64,000 nt of DNA from Novymonas esmeraldas (Eukaryota > Euglenozoa > Kinetoplastea > Trypanosomatida > Trypanosomatidae): NCBI GenBank assembly GCA_019188245.1, contig JAECZO010000074.1, forward strand, positions 1 to 64,000. Direction: 5' to 3'. Numbering within the stretch: the stretch's first letter is position 1; each line of letters opens with the position of its first letter. Positions 28,799 through 37,398 of the stretch are shown in pieces. The notes below the pieces were generated by a model, which ran no database searches, had not been told where the DNA came from, and saw only the letters and a program-made list of their open reading frames with translations. Both the position numbers and the translations under genes were made by a program.

Positions 28799-28912
28799 CG
28801 GTGCTGACACGCGTTCACCCCCCGTTGACGCTGTATCTGTCCTTCCTCCCTCCCCGCCCATCATCATCGTCGCGTCACACCGGATGTGGGGTCTCGGCAG
28901 CGTCTGTCGTGG

Positions 28913-30085
28913 ATGTTTCACTTCAACGGAGCGGCGGTGTCGGAGCTGCTGCAGAGCGTGTCGTGGCAGCAGCGTGACGTGGACGGCGCCGGTGTCTCAC
29001 GATGGCGCGCGCCAGCATCTGACGATGCGACGCGGGCTGGTGGTGGTGCACACGGCCCACAGCGACAGCTCGAAGGCCAGCGGAGCCGGGCCGGAGTGAC
29101 GCCGGGGCCGCTCCACGGCGGTACTGGTGCCGCCGCTGCTCCTCCTCCTCCTCTGCAGACAGCGCCGCCCCTGCGCCGTGCACACAGTGTACACGCGGGG
29201 GTCCAGGCGGCGCCGCCGGGTCCGCGAGCAGCGCCACGGCGCGGCGAGACGTCCGACCCGCTCGCACGTGAGCGGCGGCCGAACGCCACCGCGTCCACAC
29301 CATCCGCGGAGGAGCGCGGGTCTGGTCCTGCGCCGTCGCCGTCGACGACACATCGCCGACACAGCGGGCAGAGCAGCACCTCCAGCATCCTCGCGGCCGG
29401 GCTGCGTGGACTGCAGACGTACATGGCGACGGTCTTCACCTCCCACAACTACACCGTACCAGGTCAGCCCTCGCGGCACGTCAGTGCGGAGCCGGCGGAG
29501 GACTACCACCGCGTCCCGCGCAGCCCCCGCTTCACCTCGCCCACCCAAAGGTCCACGTCTGACATCGTCTTCACAGAGGAGCAGCGCAGGCGCTCGCAGA
29601 CGCAGCCACGCGGTATTCCACTGGAGGTGCAACAAACGTTGCTGCGCCGACTGCGCTACGTCGGCCCCACGTGCGGCACCTGCAGCAGCAACGGCACGGG
29701 CTCGCCGCTCTCCTCTGCGTGCGCAGCAGCGACGCCGCTGACTGCGGCGGCGTCCCTCTACCCCACCACGTCACCGCGTGGCGCGCGCGATGTGGAGCCG
29801 CAGCACGACGCTGCGAGGCTGCAGCGGTGGGTGTTGTCCTTGGAGCCGGCGGAGTCAGTCGGGGTGGTGTACCCGGGGGCATCGCAGACGTGCTCCGTGT
29901 GCCTCCGCCGCTTCCACGCGGATGAGGAGGTGGCGGAGCTGCCGTGCAGGCACCTCTACCACGTTCGCTGCATCGTGCGGTGGCTGCTGCGCCAGGGCAC
30001 CTGCCCCTGCTGCCGTGCTGATGTCCGGGCTCGCCCCGAGCAGACACACACCTGTGAGGTGCCCTCCCCTTCTCTCCCTTCGTGA
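28913..30085 (+). CDS. RING-H2 finger protein, probable E3 ubiquitin ligase
   Basis: 390 residues from the ATG at 28913, the first ATG in the frame. The C-terminal RING-H2 spans about 327-367: CSVCLRRF (Cys327, Cys330), ELPCRHLYHVRC (Cys-x-His-x2-His-x2-Cys) and TCPCC (Cys364, Cys367), the C3H2C3 spacing of ubiquitin E3 ligases that recruit an E2. Residues about 30-310 are low-complexity (Ser, Pro, Arg, Ala, Gly) with a possible short ordered piece near 150-190 (STSSILAAGLRGLQTYMATVF). No membrane span is clear, although many RING-H2 proteins of this layout are membrane-bound. The substrate is unknown. The N-terminal part is likely to diverge fast between species. Confidence 0.85.
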   Translation: MFHFNGAAVSELLQSVSWQQRDVDGAGVSRWRAPASDDATRAGGGAHGPQRQLEGQRSRAGVTPGPLHGGTGAAAAPPPPLQTAPPLRRAHSVHAGVQAAPPGPRAAPRRGETSDPLARERRPNATASTPSAEERGSGPAPSPSTTHRRHSGQSSTSSILAAGLRGLQTYMATVFTSHNYTVPGQPSRHVSAEPAEDYHRVPRSPRFTSPTQRSTSDIVFTEEQRRRSQTQPRGIPLEVQQTLLRRLRYVGPTCGTCSSNGTGSPLSSACAAATPLTAAASLYPTTSPRGARDVEPQHDAARLQRWVLSLEPAESVGVVYPGASQTCSVCLRRFHADEEVAELPCRHLYHVRCIVRWLLRQGTCPCCRADVRARPEQTHTCEVPSPSLPS

Positions 30086-31128
30086 CAGCGTTGTGGGTTG
30101 TGCCACAGATACCGATGCAGTCGCGACAGCGCGCGGAGCGGGACAGTCGACGGCGCTGTCGAGGCGCTACAAACATCTGGCGTGTGTATTTACATGTATG
30201 CATATGTGTGTGTGTGTGTGTGTGTCTTTTGTGACCATCGAGGACTGCGACGGTCGCCGAACATCCCACACACACACACACACACACACACAAAGAAAGT
30301 GTGCGGCTCATCATCTCCGCCTCCTTCGCCTCCTCCTTCTCGGTCTGCTTCTCTACTCCGTCCCTACTTCCTCCACTTCTTCTTCTCTCTTCATTTTACT
30401 TTGTTTTCCTGCGTCTCTCTCTCTCTCTCTCTCTTCCACAGTCAGTGCGTGGTTGCACGGCACGACTTGCATGAGGAAGGGGGGAAGGGAAGGAGGAGGA
30501 GCGCAGACAACGCAGATACGCAGCGACTGTGTCGCAGACGAGGATGGCGAACGTCTATCGACTACCTTGTGGTGCGACACGACAACTTGTGTCGTGTCTC
30601 TCCTCTCTTTTCCATTTTTTTTTTTTTTGACTTTCTTTTGTATTGTTGCTGTGCTCCCCCGAAGCGTTGGTTCCTCCCCTTCCCTCCCCAACTCCCGCGT
30701 GCCACCACCACACTTTCTGATCCCACCAGAGGCACAGCAGCTAGCAGCGCAAGCCAACACACACACACACACACACACACACACTTTTTTGAAATGTGCG
30801 CATGTGTGTATGTATGTGTGTGTGCTGGAGACGGCTGCCCAAGAACAGCAGAGACGTGTCCCTCCATCCCCGCTCATCTTCCTCTCTCCCCGCACGTCAT
30901 CTGCGATGTGATGAAAGCGTCAACTCTCGATACCCGTCCCTCTCTCTCTCTCGCGTCCCATCTCACCTCTTCTCTCACCTCTTCTCTTTTTTTTTTTTTG
31001 TTGGTTGTGTGAATGCGTCCACACACACACACGCACTTGGGTGCGGTTCATCCTTTCATCTCTCTAGCTCTGCGTGCAGTCGACACGTAACAGCGCGTCC
31101 GCCCTTCGCTCCTTACGTACTAGTCTCG
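30086..31128 (+). other. Intergenic spacer, RING gene to small mitochondrial-type gene
   Basis: No credible gene. TG (30206-30223), CA (30267-30292), CT (30413-30433), T14 (30616-30629), CA (30758-30783), T12 (30988-30999) and a CTCTCTAG acceptor candidate ending at 31067. Confidence 0.7.
31045..31067 (+). promoter_or_regulatory. Candidate spliced-leader acceptor, 118-residue gene
   Basis: TTCATCCTTTCATCTCTCTAG ends at 31067, 61 bases before the ATG. Confidence 0.55.
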
Positions 31129-31485
31129 ATGACGGTGGCACTCCGCCGCATCGCTGCCGCCGCGGTTGGCCGACACGCCTGCGGTGCATCGGCATTGGCG
31201 GTGGCCACGCCATCACGCTCCCTCAGCGTGCGGACGGAGGACTTCTTCAGCAAGGAGGCAGTCAGTCACGCGCGTCGCGTCTCCTGGGCCCCACACACGA
31301 CCGAGAAGAAGATCGGGGCCTTCGCCAAGCTGGCGCGCTCCAACTTCAACGATCCGCTGCCGGAGAGCTTCCACCAGACTCCGTACTTTGAGGAGGAGGT
31401 GGAGGCGTACCGCGCACACCACCGGCCCGACGTGTACATCTACAAGTACAACGTGTCGCCCACACACCTGTCTCTGCGAGAGTAG
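31129..31485 (+). CDS. Small protein of unknown function, probable mitochondrial
   Basis: 118 residues from the ATG at 31129. The N-terminus MTVALRRIAAAAVGRHACGASALAVATPSRSLSVR is Arg/Ala/Ser-rich and free of acidic residues until after position 35, a strong look of a mitochondrial presequence. The mature part (about 36-118) is charged and aromatic (EDFFSKEAVSHARRVSW, FHQTPYFEEEVEAYRAHH, VYIYKYNVSP) without membrane segments or known motifs. Size and composition fit a supernumerary subunit of a respiratory complex or the mitochondrial ribosome, but this is inference. Third positions are GC-rich, supporting coding. Confidence 0.75.
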   Translation: MTVALRRIAAAAVGRHACGASALAVATPSRSLSVRTEDFFSKEAVSHARRVSWAPHTTEKKIGAFAKLARSNFNDPLPESFHQTPYFEEEVEAYRAHHRPDVYIYKYNVSPTHLSLRE

Positions 31486-32036
31486 AGCCGCGTCGGCTGC
31501 AACAGTGGTGAGGTGAAAAAAAAAAAAAAAAGAAGGAAGGACAACGAAGACAAAAAGAAAAAGCAAGGAGGACGTGCCTGATGAGGTCGACACGCGCTGG
31601 CTCTCTCCACGTCTGTATCTCTTTCGACACTCTTGGGAGAGAGAGTCTTACGAGACGGGACCTGTGTGTGTGTGTGTGTGTGTTTGTGGGTGGGTGTTGG
31701 TCCACTGCATCTGCGTGTTGGCGGCGGAGAGACACGGTGAAGGTGATGTGCGTCTCCTTCTCTTTCTTCCTCGCTCGCTCTCTCGCTCTCTCTATGTGTC
31801 CGGTCGACAGTATGGCTCTCACAAGCACCTCATCCACCACTAACACGACCACCACCACGTCGCGTGACTCTCTACGACACGTGCAGTACTGCGTCTGTCC
31901 ACCGCAGCATCCGTCTGTCACAGAGGCCCTTCACCTGCTTTACTGCTGCCCCCGCTTTACTTCCTTCTTCTTCCTCTCTCTGTGCTCGTCAGAGGTTGTG
32001 TGTGTGTGAGTGTGTGTGGTGGTCTAGACGTGTCCC
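31486..32036 (+). other. Intergenic spacer between two small mitochondrial-type genes
   Basis: No credible gene. A-run (31516-31531), AAG-rich sequence, TG (31663-31684), CGCT/CTCT repeats and a C/T-rich acceptor zone ending at an AG at 31992. Confidence 0.7.
31940..31992 (+). promoter_or_regulatory. Probable spliced-leader acceptor, 226-residue gene
   Basis: CTTTACTTCCTTCTTCTTCC and further CT-rich sequence end in CGTCAG at 31992, 44 bases before the ATG. Confidence 0.65.
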
Positions 32037-32717
32037 ATGCGCACCGTGCTGCAGCAACGGCGACACACTGCGCAGGCATGCGGCGTAGCCCGCCGCTGTC
32101 TGCACACGACAGGCGTGGCCGGCGCTGATGACGCGGCGAACACGTCCGCGTCTGCCGGCGGCGCTGCACCGACAGACGCGCTGCAGCGCGATGACACGGA
32201 CGAGTGGATTCACACGCACCTGCAGCGCTCCGTCGACAGCGGCCGCCAGTCGCAGGCGGCGGCGGATTACTTCCGTGGCATGATGCACGACGAGTCTGAC
32301 TTCCGCCAGTGTCTCGTGGAGGCGCGACGACTGATGGGTGGGCAGGAGCCCGACCAGCTCACGCACTACCAGCAGGGGCAGTTTGCGGATCGACTGAGCA
32401 CCTACATGAGCGGTATCGCGAGCGAGAAGCTGCGGCGCGCCCACGCAGAAGAGCAGTCGACGAGGCGCTACACGCAGGACGGCACGCCGACAGGTGAGAA
32501 CTACTGGTTCGAGGCGGGCAACGTCCTCTCCTCCCCCGGCGTGCCCGCGTACGTCAAGGACGAGATCCTTGACGAGATGCGGCAGGAGCGCACGTCTGCA
32601 AGTCCGGCGTATGTGAAGCCGGCGGAGGAGGCGCAGCTCGCCGCCGAGGATGAGGACTACGCCGCACACCTGCGCCAGCAGCGGCACAAGCTGCTCGGCG
32701 GCGTGGACTTCAAGTAG
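32037..32717 (+). CDS. Protein of unknown function, probable mitochondrial
   Basis: 226 residues. The first about 35 residues (MRTVLQQRRHTAQACGVARRCLHTTGVAG) are Arg-rich with no acidic residue before position 31, and CLHTT resembles a presequence cleavage region. The remainder is hydrophilic and mostly helical, with DEWIHTHLQRSVDSG, DYFRGMMHDESDFRQCLVEARRL and a central NYWFEAGNVLSSPGVPAYVKDEILDEM. No zinc, nucleotide-binding or membrane motif is visible. Together with the 118-residue gene just upstream it makes a pair of small mitochondrial-type proteins. A role in the mitochondrial ribosome or a respiratory complex is possible but not shown. Confidence 0.75.
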   Translation: MRTVLQQRRHTAQACGVARRCLHTTGVAGADDAANTSASAGGAAPTDALQRDDTDEWIHTHLQRSVDSGRQSQAAADYFRGMMHDESDFRQCLVEARRLMGGQEPDQLTHYQQGQFADRLSTYMSGIASEKLRRAHAEEQSTRRYTQDGTPTGENYWFEAGNVLSSPGVPAYVKDEILDEMRQERTSASPAYVKPAEEAQLAAEDEDYAAHLRQQRHKLLGGVDFK

Positions 32718-33508
32718 CGGAGTGCGACGCTGAGGTCTGATGGAGAGACGATGGGCGTGGGGGCAAGACAGCGGACAGACACCGTGAGAAGAGCGGCGGC
32801 TGAGAAGGAAGAGAGAGAGAGCCACACACGAGCCGGTACGCACTGCCCGCACATCAGACCCACCCCTCCCTCCTTCCCTCCCCTCCCACTCTACTCGCAG
32901 TGGCGTTGTTGTTGTTGACTGTGTGTGTGTGTACGTGTGTGTGTGCGGCAGTACTTTGTGGACTGTGAGGAGACGACGACGTGGCTCGGCACACATTCTC
33001 TCCTCTCCTGTAACGAAGGGAAACACAAACAAAAAGAAAAGAGAAGAAGCGAGAGAGGCGCAGAGGCGGTGAAGTGCAGCTCCTCTCGCTGCGGCACACA
33101 CACAGACGCAACAGATACTCACACACACACGCAAGCAGGTGTGTGCATACACGCTGGCACATCCTTCTACCCAAACTCAGGATCACGCGCGCCGACGTTG
33201 ATGCACACCACCACCACCGCCACCTCCGCTGCTGTTGTTATGTTGATGCTGTCGTGCGGCTCCCCCACTCTGCCTACCAGTGCGCCATCTCTGCTTCTCC
33301 CTCCCTCCCTTCCTTCCCTCCTTCCTTACTTTTGTGTCTCTCTCTGTTGAAACAACAACAACAAAAAAATCTGCCTGACGTCTTCCTCGACATCACAGAC
33401 AACCCGCGCTGCTGCAGCTGTGCGGGTTGCCAGGGGAGCAAGAGAAAGTGTGTGTGTACGACACACAAACACACACACGTTCACACACGTCGGCGTGTGT
33501 GGAGGGAT
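32718..33508 (+). other. Intergenic spacer, 226-residue gene to single-pass membrane protein gene
   Basis: No credible gene. GA-rich start (about 32795-32822), TG (32921-32945), an A/G-rich stretch near 33018-33060, CA (about 33094-33135), CTTCC repeats near 33300-33330, AACA repeats (33351-33363) and CA (33455-33486). Confidence 0.65.
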
Positions 33509-34699
33509 ATGACCTCGTGTCGTGCTGTGGCGCTGTACTTTGCTGATCGCCACACCGCCGCCGTGGCTGCTGCATTGGTCATCTACGCGCTTGTCATCGC
33601 CTGGTGCGGCAGCACCGGCTCGCAGGAGGTGCAGCTGCGCGCCGCCGCCGTCGCACGACGCCACGGCGGCGTCGCTGGTGGTGGTAGTGGTGTCTCCTCC
33701 GCGCTGAGCTCTTCCTTTTCCACTGCCGCAGTCTCGCACAGCGTCGTCGTTGCAGTCGTGCAGCTCACCGACGCGGATGTGGAACTGCTGCACGGCGGCG
33801 GCGGCGGCGCGCCGCCATTGACGGCACCCCTTCTTCGCTCCATGACGTGGCGCTGGCAGTACACCTTCGCTGTCGGCGACTTCACGCTCATTTCTGCGCC
33901 GCCGGGTGTTGCCTCTGGCGGCATACTGAAGCAGTGGGTGAAGGCACTGGAGGCGGCGTTCCCACGATGCGTGTTCGCGTCTCTCGACCGCACCGGCGAC
34001 GACGCCGCTGACGCCGCCGGTGCGGAGGAAGGGCGGCGGCTACTGCAGCTACCGGACGCGTGGCGCGCGCGGCGGCTGGCGTGGATGGGCGCCAAGGGCC
34101 AACAGTCTCTCCGCGTGCTGCGGCTCGATGCCCTCCCTACGCCGCCGCAGCTGCGCGTGACGAAGGGCAATAGCGCGCACAAGAAGCGAGGGGAGGCAGA
34201 GGACGACGATGGGGGAACCGAGGACGCGCTCTTCGTGTTCGTTACTCAGGAGGCGGTGCGTGGGTGGTCTGCTGCTGTCGCGGCGGCGGACGCAGCACGG
34301 CCGCCTGCGCAGCAGTGGCTCAACGGTGACGCGGGGCTGAATGCGTGGGGGGAGATGCTGGTGCGCACTTCCATGACGTCGTCGAGGCCTCCTGCCACCC
34401 CTGCCGCACCGGACGTGCACCGCGTGCAGGAGCGGCGGCGCGGAGTGGCCGAGGCTGCGGTGCCGCCCGTCGCGACGGACGTGATCGACTACATCCCGCG
34501 TCTGGCTGCTGCGCTCGCTCGTGAGTACTCGGCACCGCAGGTTCTGCTCGCGTCCTGGTGCTCGTCCGCTGGCGCACACGTGTGGGTGGGCCTCGGTGGG
34601 CGACAGGAGCCACCAGTGCATGTGCTGTGCCTGAATGCAAGCGAGTTGCTGGAGATCACGCCCGCGCAGAGGCGTGCGATCCGGCTTCCTCTGCACTGA
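33509..34699 (+). CDS. Single-pass membrane protein of unknown function
   Basis: 396 residues from the ATG at 33509, chosen because the frame upstream encodes CA-repeat sequence. One hydrophobic segment at about 17-33 (AAVAAALVIYALVIAWC) near the N-terminus suggests a signal anchor. The rest is largely soluble, alternating ordered stretches (WRWQYTFAVGDFTLISAPPG, LKQWVKALEAAFPRCVFASL, VLLASWCSSAGAHVWVGLG) with Ala/Gly-rich inserts. The C-terminal piece PPVHVLCLNASELLEITPAQRRAI appears folded. The type II layout with small lumenal domains could suit an ER or Golgi protein, possibly of the GPI pathway, but no recognisable motif supports a specific function. Confidence 0.7.
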   Translation: MTSCRAVALYFADRHTAAVAAALVIYALVIAWCGSTGSQEVQLRAAAVARRHGGVAGGGSGVSSALSSSFSTAAVSHSVVVAVVQLTDADVELLHGGGGGAPPLTAPLLRSMTWRWQYTFAVGDFTLISAPPGVASGGILKQWVKALEAAFPRCVFASLDRTGDDAADAAGAEEGRRLLQLPDAWRARRLAWMGAKGQQSLRVLRLDALPTPPQLRVTKGNSAHKKRGEAEDDDGGTEDALFVFVTQEAVRGWSAAVAAADAARPPAQQWLNGDAGLNAWGEMLVRTSMTSSRPPATPAAPDVHRVQERRRGVAEAAVPPVATDVIDYIPRLAAALAREYSAPQVLLASWCSSAGAHVWVGLGGRQEPPVHVLCLNASELLEITPAQRRAIRLPLH

Positions 34700-35426
34700 G
34701 CTTGGAGCAGGGGTCCCCTCCCCCCCTCAGTCACCCTTCAGCCTCCTGTGTCGCGATGCTCTCTCTCTCCCTGTGTGTGTGTATATGTGTGTGTGTTGGC
34801 AGCACGTCCTTTGTGCGCACTGTGGTGTGATCTCTCCCTCACCTCCCCTTCTCTGCAGCGGCTGCTCGCTCTGCCCTCCTCCTCCTCTCTCTCTCTGCCA
34901 CGACGGTGAGTGTGGTGGGGGATGCGGTGCCCACCACACTCGCTGCCTCTGGCGAGTGCAGAGACACACACACACACACACAGACACACTGACACACACG
35001 TTGTGCTTCTACATCGAAGCGTTCACTCGCCATTACTACGCCGTGGATCCACCTCGTGCTCACTCCTCCCACACCTCTGCCCAACCTCGTCCGTCTTCCA
35101 CCGCAACACGCACCCACACACACACACATATGTGTTCTTTTTTTTTTTTGTTCTGGCGACTCTGCACACGCACGCACGCGTTTGTGTAAGTGTGTGTGTG
35201 TGTGTGTGCCTCCACGCAGCCGCGAACGCCGCAGGGGACTGCAGTCGCTGCCTCGCGTCTTGTTGTCTGTACTGTTACATTTCCTTTTCCCCTCCGCCAC
35301 ACCTCCAAGTGCGCACCAGTCAACAAGGGCGAGAGAGTGTGTGTGTGTGCGTGTGCGTGTGATCTCCTCTGCTTCGCTGTTCCGTGGGTAGTGCCGTGAG
35401 GAGAGGGCGGGGGGGACGGAGGACAG
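34700..35426 (+). other. Intergenic spacer, membrane protein gene to SMP/C2 gene
   Basis: No credible gene. TG (34771-34797), CA (34963-34990 and about 35106-35130), T11 (35138-35149), TG (35190-35208 and 35337-35361) and a C/T-rich acceptor candidate ending CCAAG at 35309, 117 bases before the next ATG. Confidence 0.7.
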
Positions 35427-37295
35427 ATGGGGGACGGCATCATCAACCTAGCCAACTTGGGCTGGGTGGTGGTCCTCGGCGGCGCCGTCTACCTCGTCAA
35501 CCACCTCGACGCAGTCCCGGCGCAGCACATCGAGACTCTACGCAATAGCTGGGGCAGGGTCACGACGCTGCCGCCGCTGTTTGCAGTCGTGCTGCTATGG
35601 CTTGTCGCGCGGATACTCTTCGCGCTGGGCTGGCAGCTGCAGCTGGAGCTGCTGCTCGTCATGATCGTGTGCAACTACGGCGTGCGGCAGACCCGGCGCG
35701 CTAAGTCGCGCGCGGCGCAGGACCTGCGACGCGAGCTGACCTCGTCCACGAACCCGAGCGCCGTGCTCGGCCCGCATCTCCCAGAGTGGGTCACGTTCCC
35801 CAGCGCGAACCGTGTGCAGTGGCTGAACGGCGTCATCGTGTCGCTCTGGCCGTCCATCGTCGGTGCGACGGAGACGTCGCTGCGTGCGGTGATGGAGCCG
35901 CTGTTGGAGAAGCACAAGCCATCCTTCCTCTACGGCTTCCGCATCAAGAGCGCCAGCATCGGGTCAGTCCCCGTCGTGATCAACGGCATGCAGCACCACG
36001 CGTACGGGACCACGGAGACGACGCTGGACATCAACGTCTCGTGGACGGCCGCGATGGACATCCGTCTGCTCGTGCGGGTGCCCGGCCCGGATGTGGAGGT
36101 CATCGTCTCGGACTTTGAGATGAAGATGACGCTGCGCGTGGTGCTCGGGCCCCACATCCCGCAGTGGCCGTGCTTCGGCAACATGGCCGTCTCCATCGTG
36201 AACACGCCCGACCTCGACTTCAACATCAGCGCCGCTAAGATCTCACTCGACGCGGTCCCCGGGCTCGGCAGCTTCCTCGACCACTTCATCCGCCGCATCC
36301 TCGTCGGGATGCTGGCCTACCCCAAGTCCCTCGTCATCCCGATCGTGAAGGGGTACGACATGAAGCGGGGCCTCGGCAGGGGCGCGCTCGGCACGCTCAA
36401 GCTACACTTCCTGCGCATCGACAACGTCGCCTCCAAGTACAGCAAGTACAAGAAGACGCCCTTCTACTGCAAACTCGCCCTCGATGGGCAGTCTGGCAAG
36501 CGGCTGCGCACCCTCTCCTACACCGGCTTCGCGTCGCCCATGAAGGACGTCTTCACCTTCACCCTCTACGACAACACCGGCACGCTGAACGTGTGGTTCG
36601 CCTTCGACGTCGTCGGCTCCGACCTGCACGTCGGGCAGTGCACGGTGGCGACGAAGGTGCTGATGGAAACGGACATGGACGAGGTGGAGCTCGTCATCGT
36701 GAAGGAGTCCGACGCATCGCACGCGCGGCGGGTGGCTGTCTACGTGAGGCCGGAGTTCCTCGCCTTCACCGCCGCCCAGCGCGAGACCGCCGTCGCCGGC
36801 CCGCCGAGCGCCACGCCGCCGCGTATGCCGAGCAGGGCGTACGTGGAGGGAGTGGAGACCGGCAAGCCGCCCAGCGTGCCCCGCTCGCGCATGAACACCC
36901 CGCGCTCCAGCTTCTGCGCCGCTGCGATAAACAGCGGCACTCTGTTCGTGCACGTGGACCGCGCCAACGATCTGAAGAACATAGAGACACTGGGCACCTC
37001 TGACCCCTACGTGCTCCTGCGCATCGGTGACTCGGTGTGGAAGACGCCGTACGTGAGCGACACCCTCAACCCTGTCTTCAACTGCGACGGTGAGCTGGCG
37101 GTGACGAACTGGGAGACGGATGTGCTGCGGGTGCGCCTCATCGACAAGAACGTGACCGCGGACAAGCTCATGGCGGAGCTGCAGATGCCCTTGACCAAGA
37201 TAGTGCAGCGCCAGGAGGAGCGGCTCTCCGGCACCTTCAAGTTGGACCCACAAGGCACCATCACCTTCACCGCCACCTTCAAGCGGCACTCCTAG
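35427..37295 (+). CDS. SMP and double-C2-domain membrane protein (extended synaptotagmin / tricalbin-like)
   Basis: 622 residues. Hydrophobic segments at about 12-24 and 50-83 resemble the ER membrane hairpin of extended synaptotagmins. An SMP lipid-transfer domain follows (about 117-310: EWVTFPSANRVQWLNGVIVSLW, FRIKSASIGSVPVVINGMQ, LDINVSWTAAMDIRLLVRV, FNISAAKISLDAVPGLGSFLDHFI). A first, degenerate C2 lies at about 322-440 and a second at about 503-620 with TSDPYVLLRIGDSVWKT, LNPVFN and VLRVRLID. In the second C2 only part of the Ca-binding acidic set is kept (Asp526, Asp573; Glu520 in place of the usual first Asp), so Ca dependence is doubtful. The family tethers ER to plasma membrane and moves lipids. 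The architecture is strong evidence; the contact-site role is inferred. Confidence 0.88.
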   Translation: MGDGIINLANLGWVVVLGGAVYLVNHLDAVPAQHIETLRNSWGRVTTLPPLFAVVLLWLVARILFALGWQLQLELLLVMIVCNYGVRQTRRAKSRAAQDLRRELTSSTNPSAVLGPHLPEWVTFPSANRVQWLNGVIVSLWPSIVGATETSLRAVMEPLLEKHKPSFLYGFRIKSASIGSVPVVINGMQHHAYGTTETTLDINVSWTAAMDIRLLVRVPGPDVEVIVSDFEMKMTLRVVLGPHIPQWPCFGNMAVSIVNTPDLDFNISAAKISLDAVPGLGSFLDHFIRRILVGMLAYPKSLVIPIVKGYDMKRGLGRGALGTLKLHFLRIDNVASKYSKYKKTPFYCKLALDGQSGKRLRTLSYTGFASPMKDVFTFTLYDNTGTLNVWFAFDVVGSDLHVGQCTVATKVLMETDMDEVELVIVKESDASHARRVAVYVRPEFLAFTAAQRETAVAGPPSATPPRMPSRAYVEGVETGKPPSVPRSRMNTPRSSFCAAAINSGTLFVHVDRANDLKNIETLGTSDPYVLLRIGDSVWKTPYVSDTLNPVFNCDGELAVTNWETDVLRVRLIDKNVTADKLMAELQMPLTKIVQRQEERLSGTFKLDPQGTITFTATFKRHS

Positions 37296-37356
37296 ACCAA
37301 GGAGCCCCCTTACCCCCCTCCCCCTCTCCCTGTCCATTGTTGTTTGTTTGTGTGTC

Positions 37357-37398
<42 letters not shown>
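37357..37398 (+). repeat. (TG)n microsatellite, about 20 units
   Basis: Almost uninterrupted TG run about 60 bases after the SMP/C2 stop codon. Confidence 0.9.

Larger units (their letters stand above)
24623..28912 (+). other. 4.3 kb gene-free interval, GSK-3 to RING gene
   Basis: I see no credible gene. Frames here encode only repeat-like peptides. Contents: TG tracts (24890-24972, 27360-27380, 27461-27527, 27686-27715, 28035-28058, 28436-28470), CA tracts (25069-25097, 26862-26884, 28160-28180, 28666-28695), T runs (about 24743-24755, 26030-26040, 26068-26080), A runs (27067-27083, 28247-28263), and purine-rich blocks at about 25125-25270, 25500-25575, 26310-26390 and 26540-26625. It is probably the long 3' UTR of GSK-3 plus the 5' region of the RING gene. 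Confidence 0.65.

Noticed and set aside
28886-28912. Upstream GTG start for the RING protein
   Set aside because: Eukaryotic nuclear genes start at ATG; the first ATG in frame is 28913 and an AG acceptor lies at 28900.
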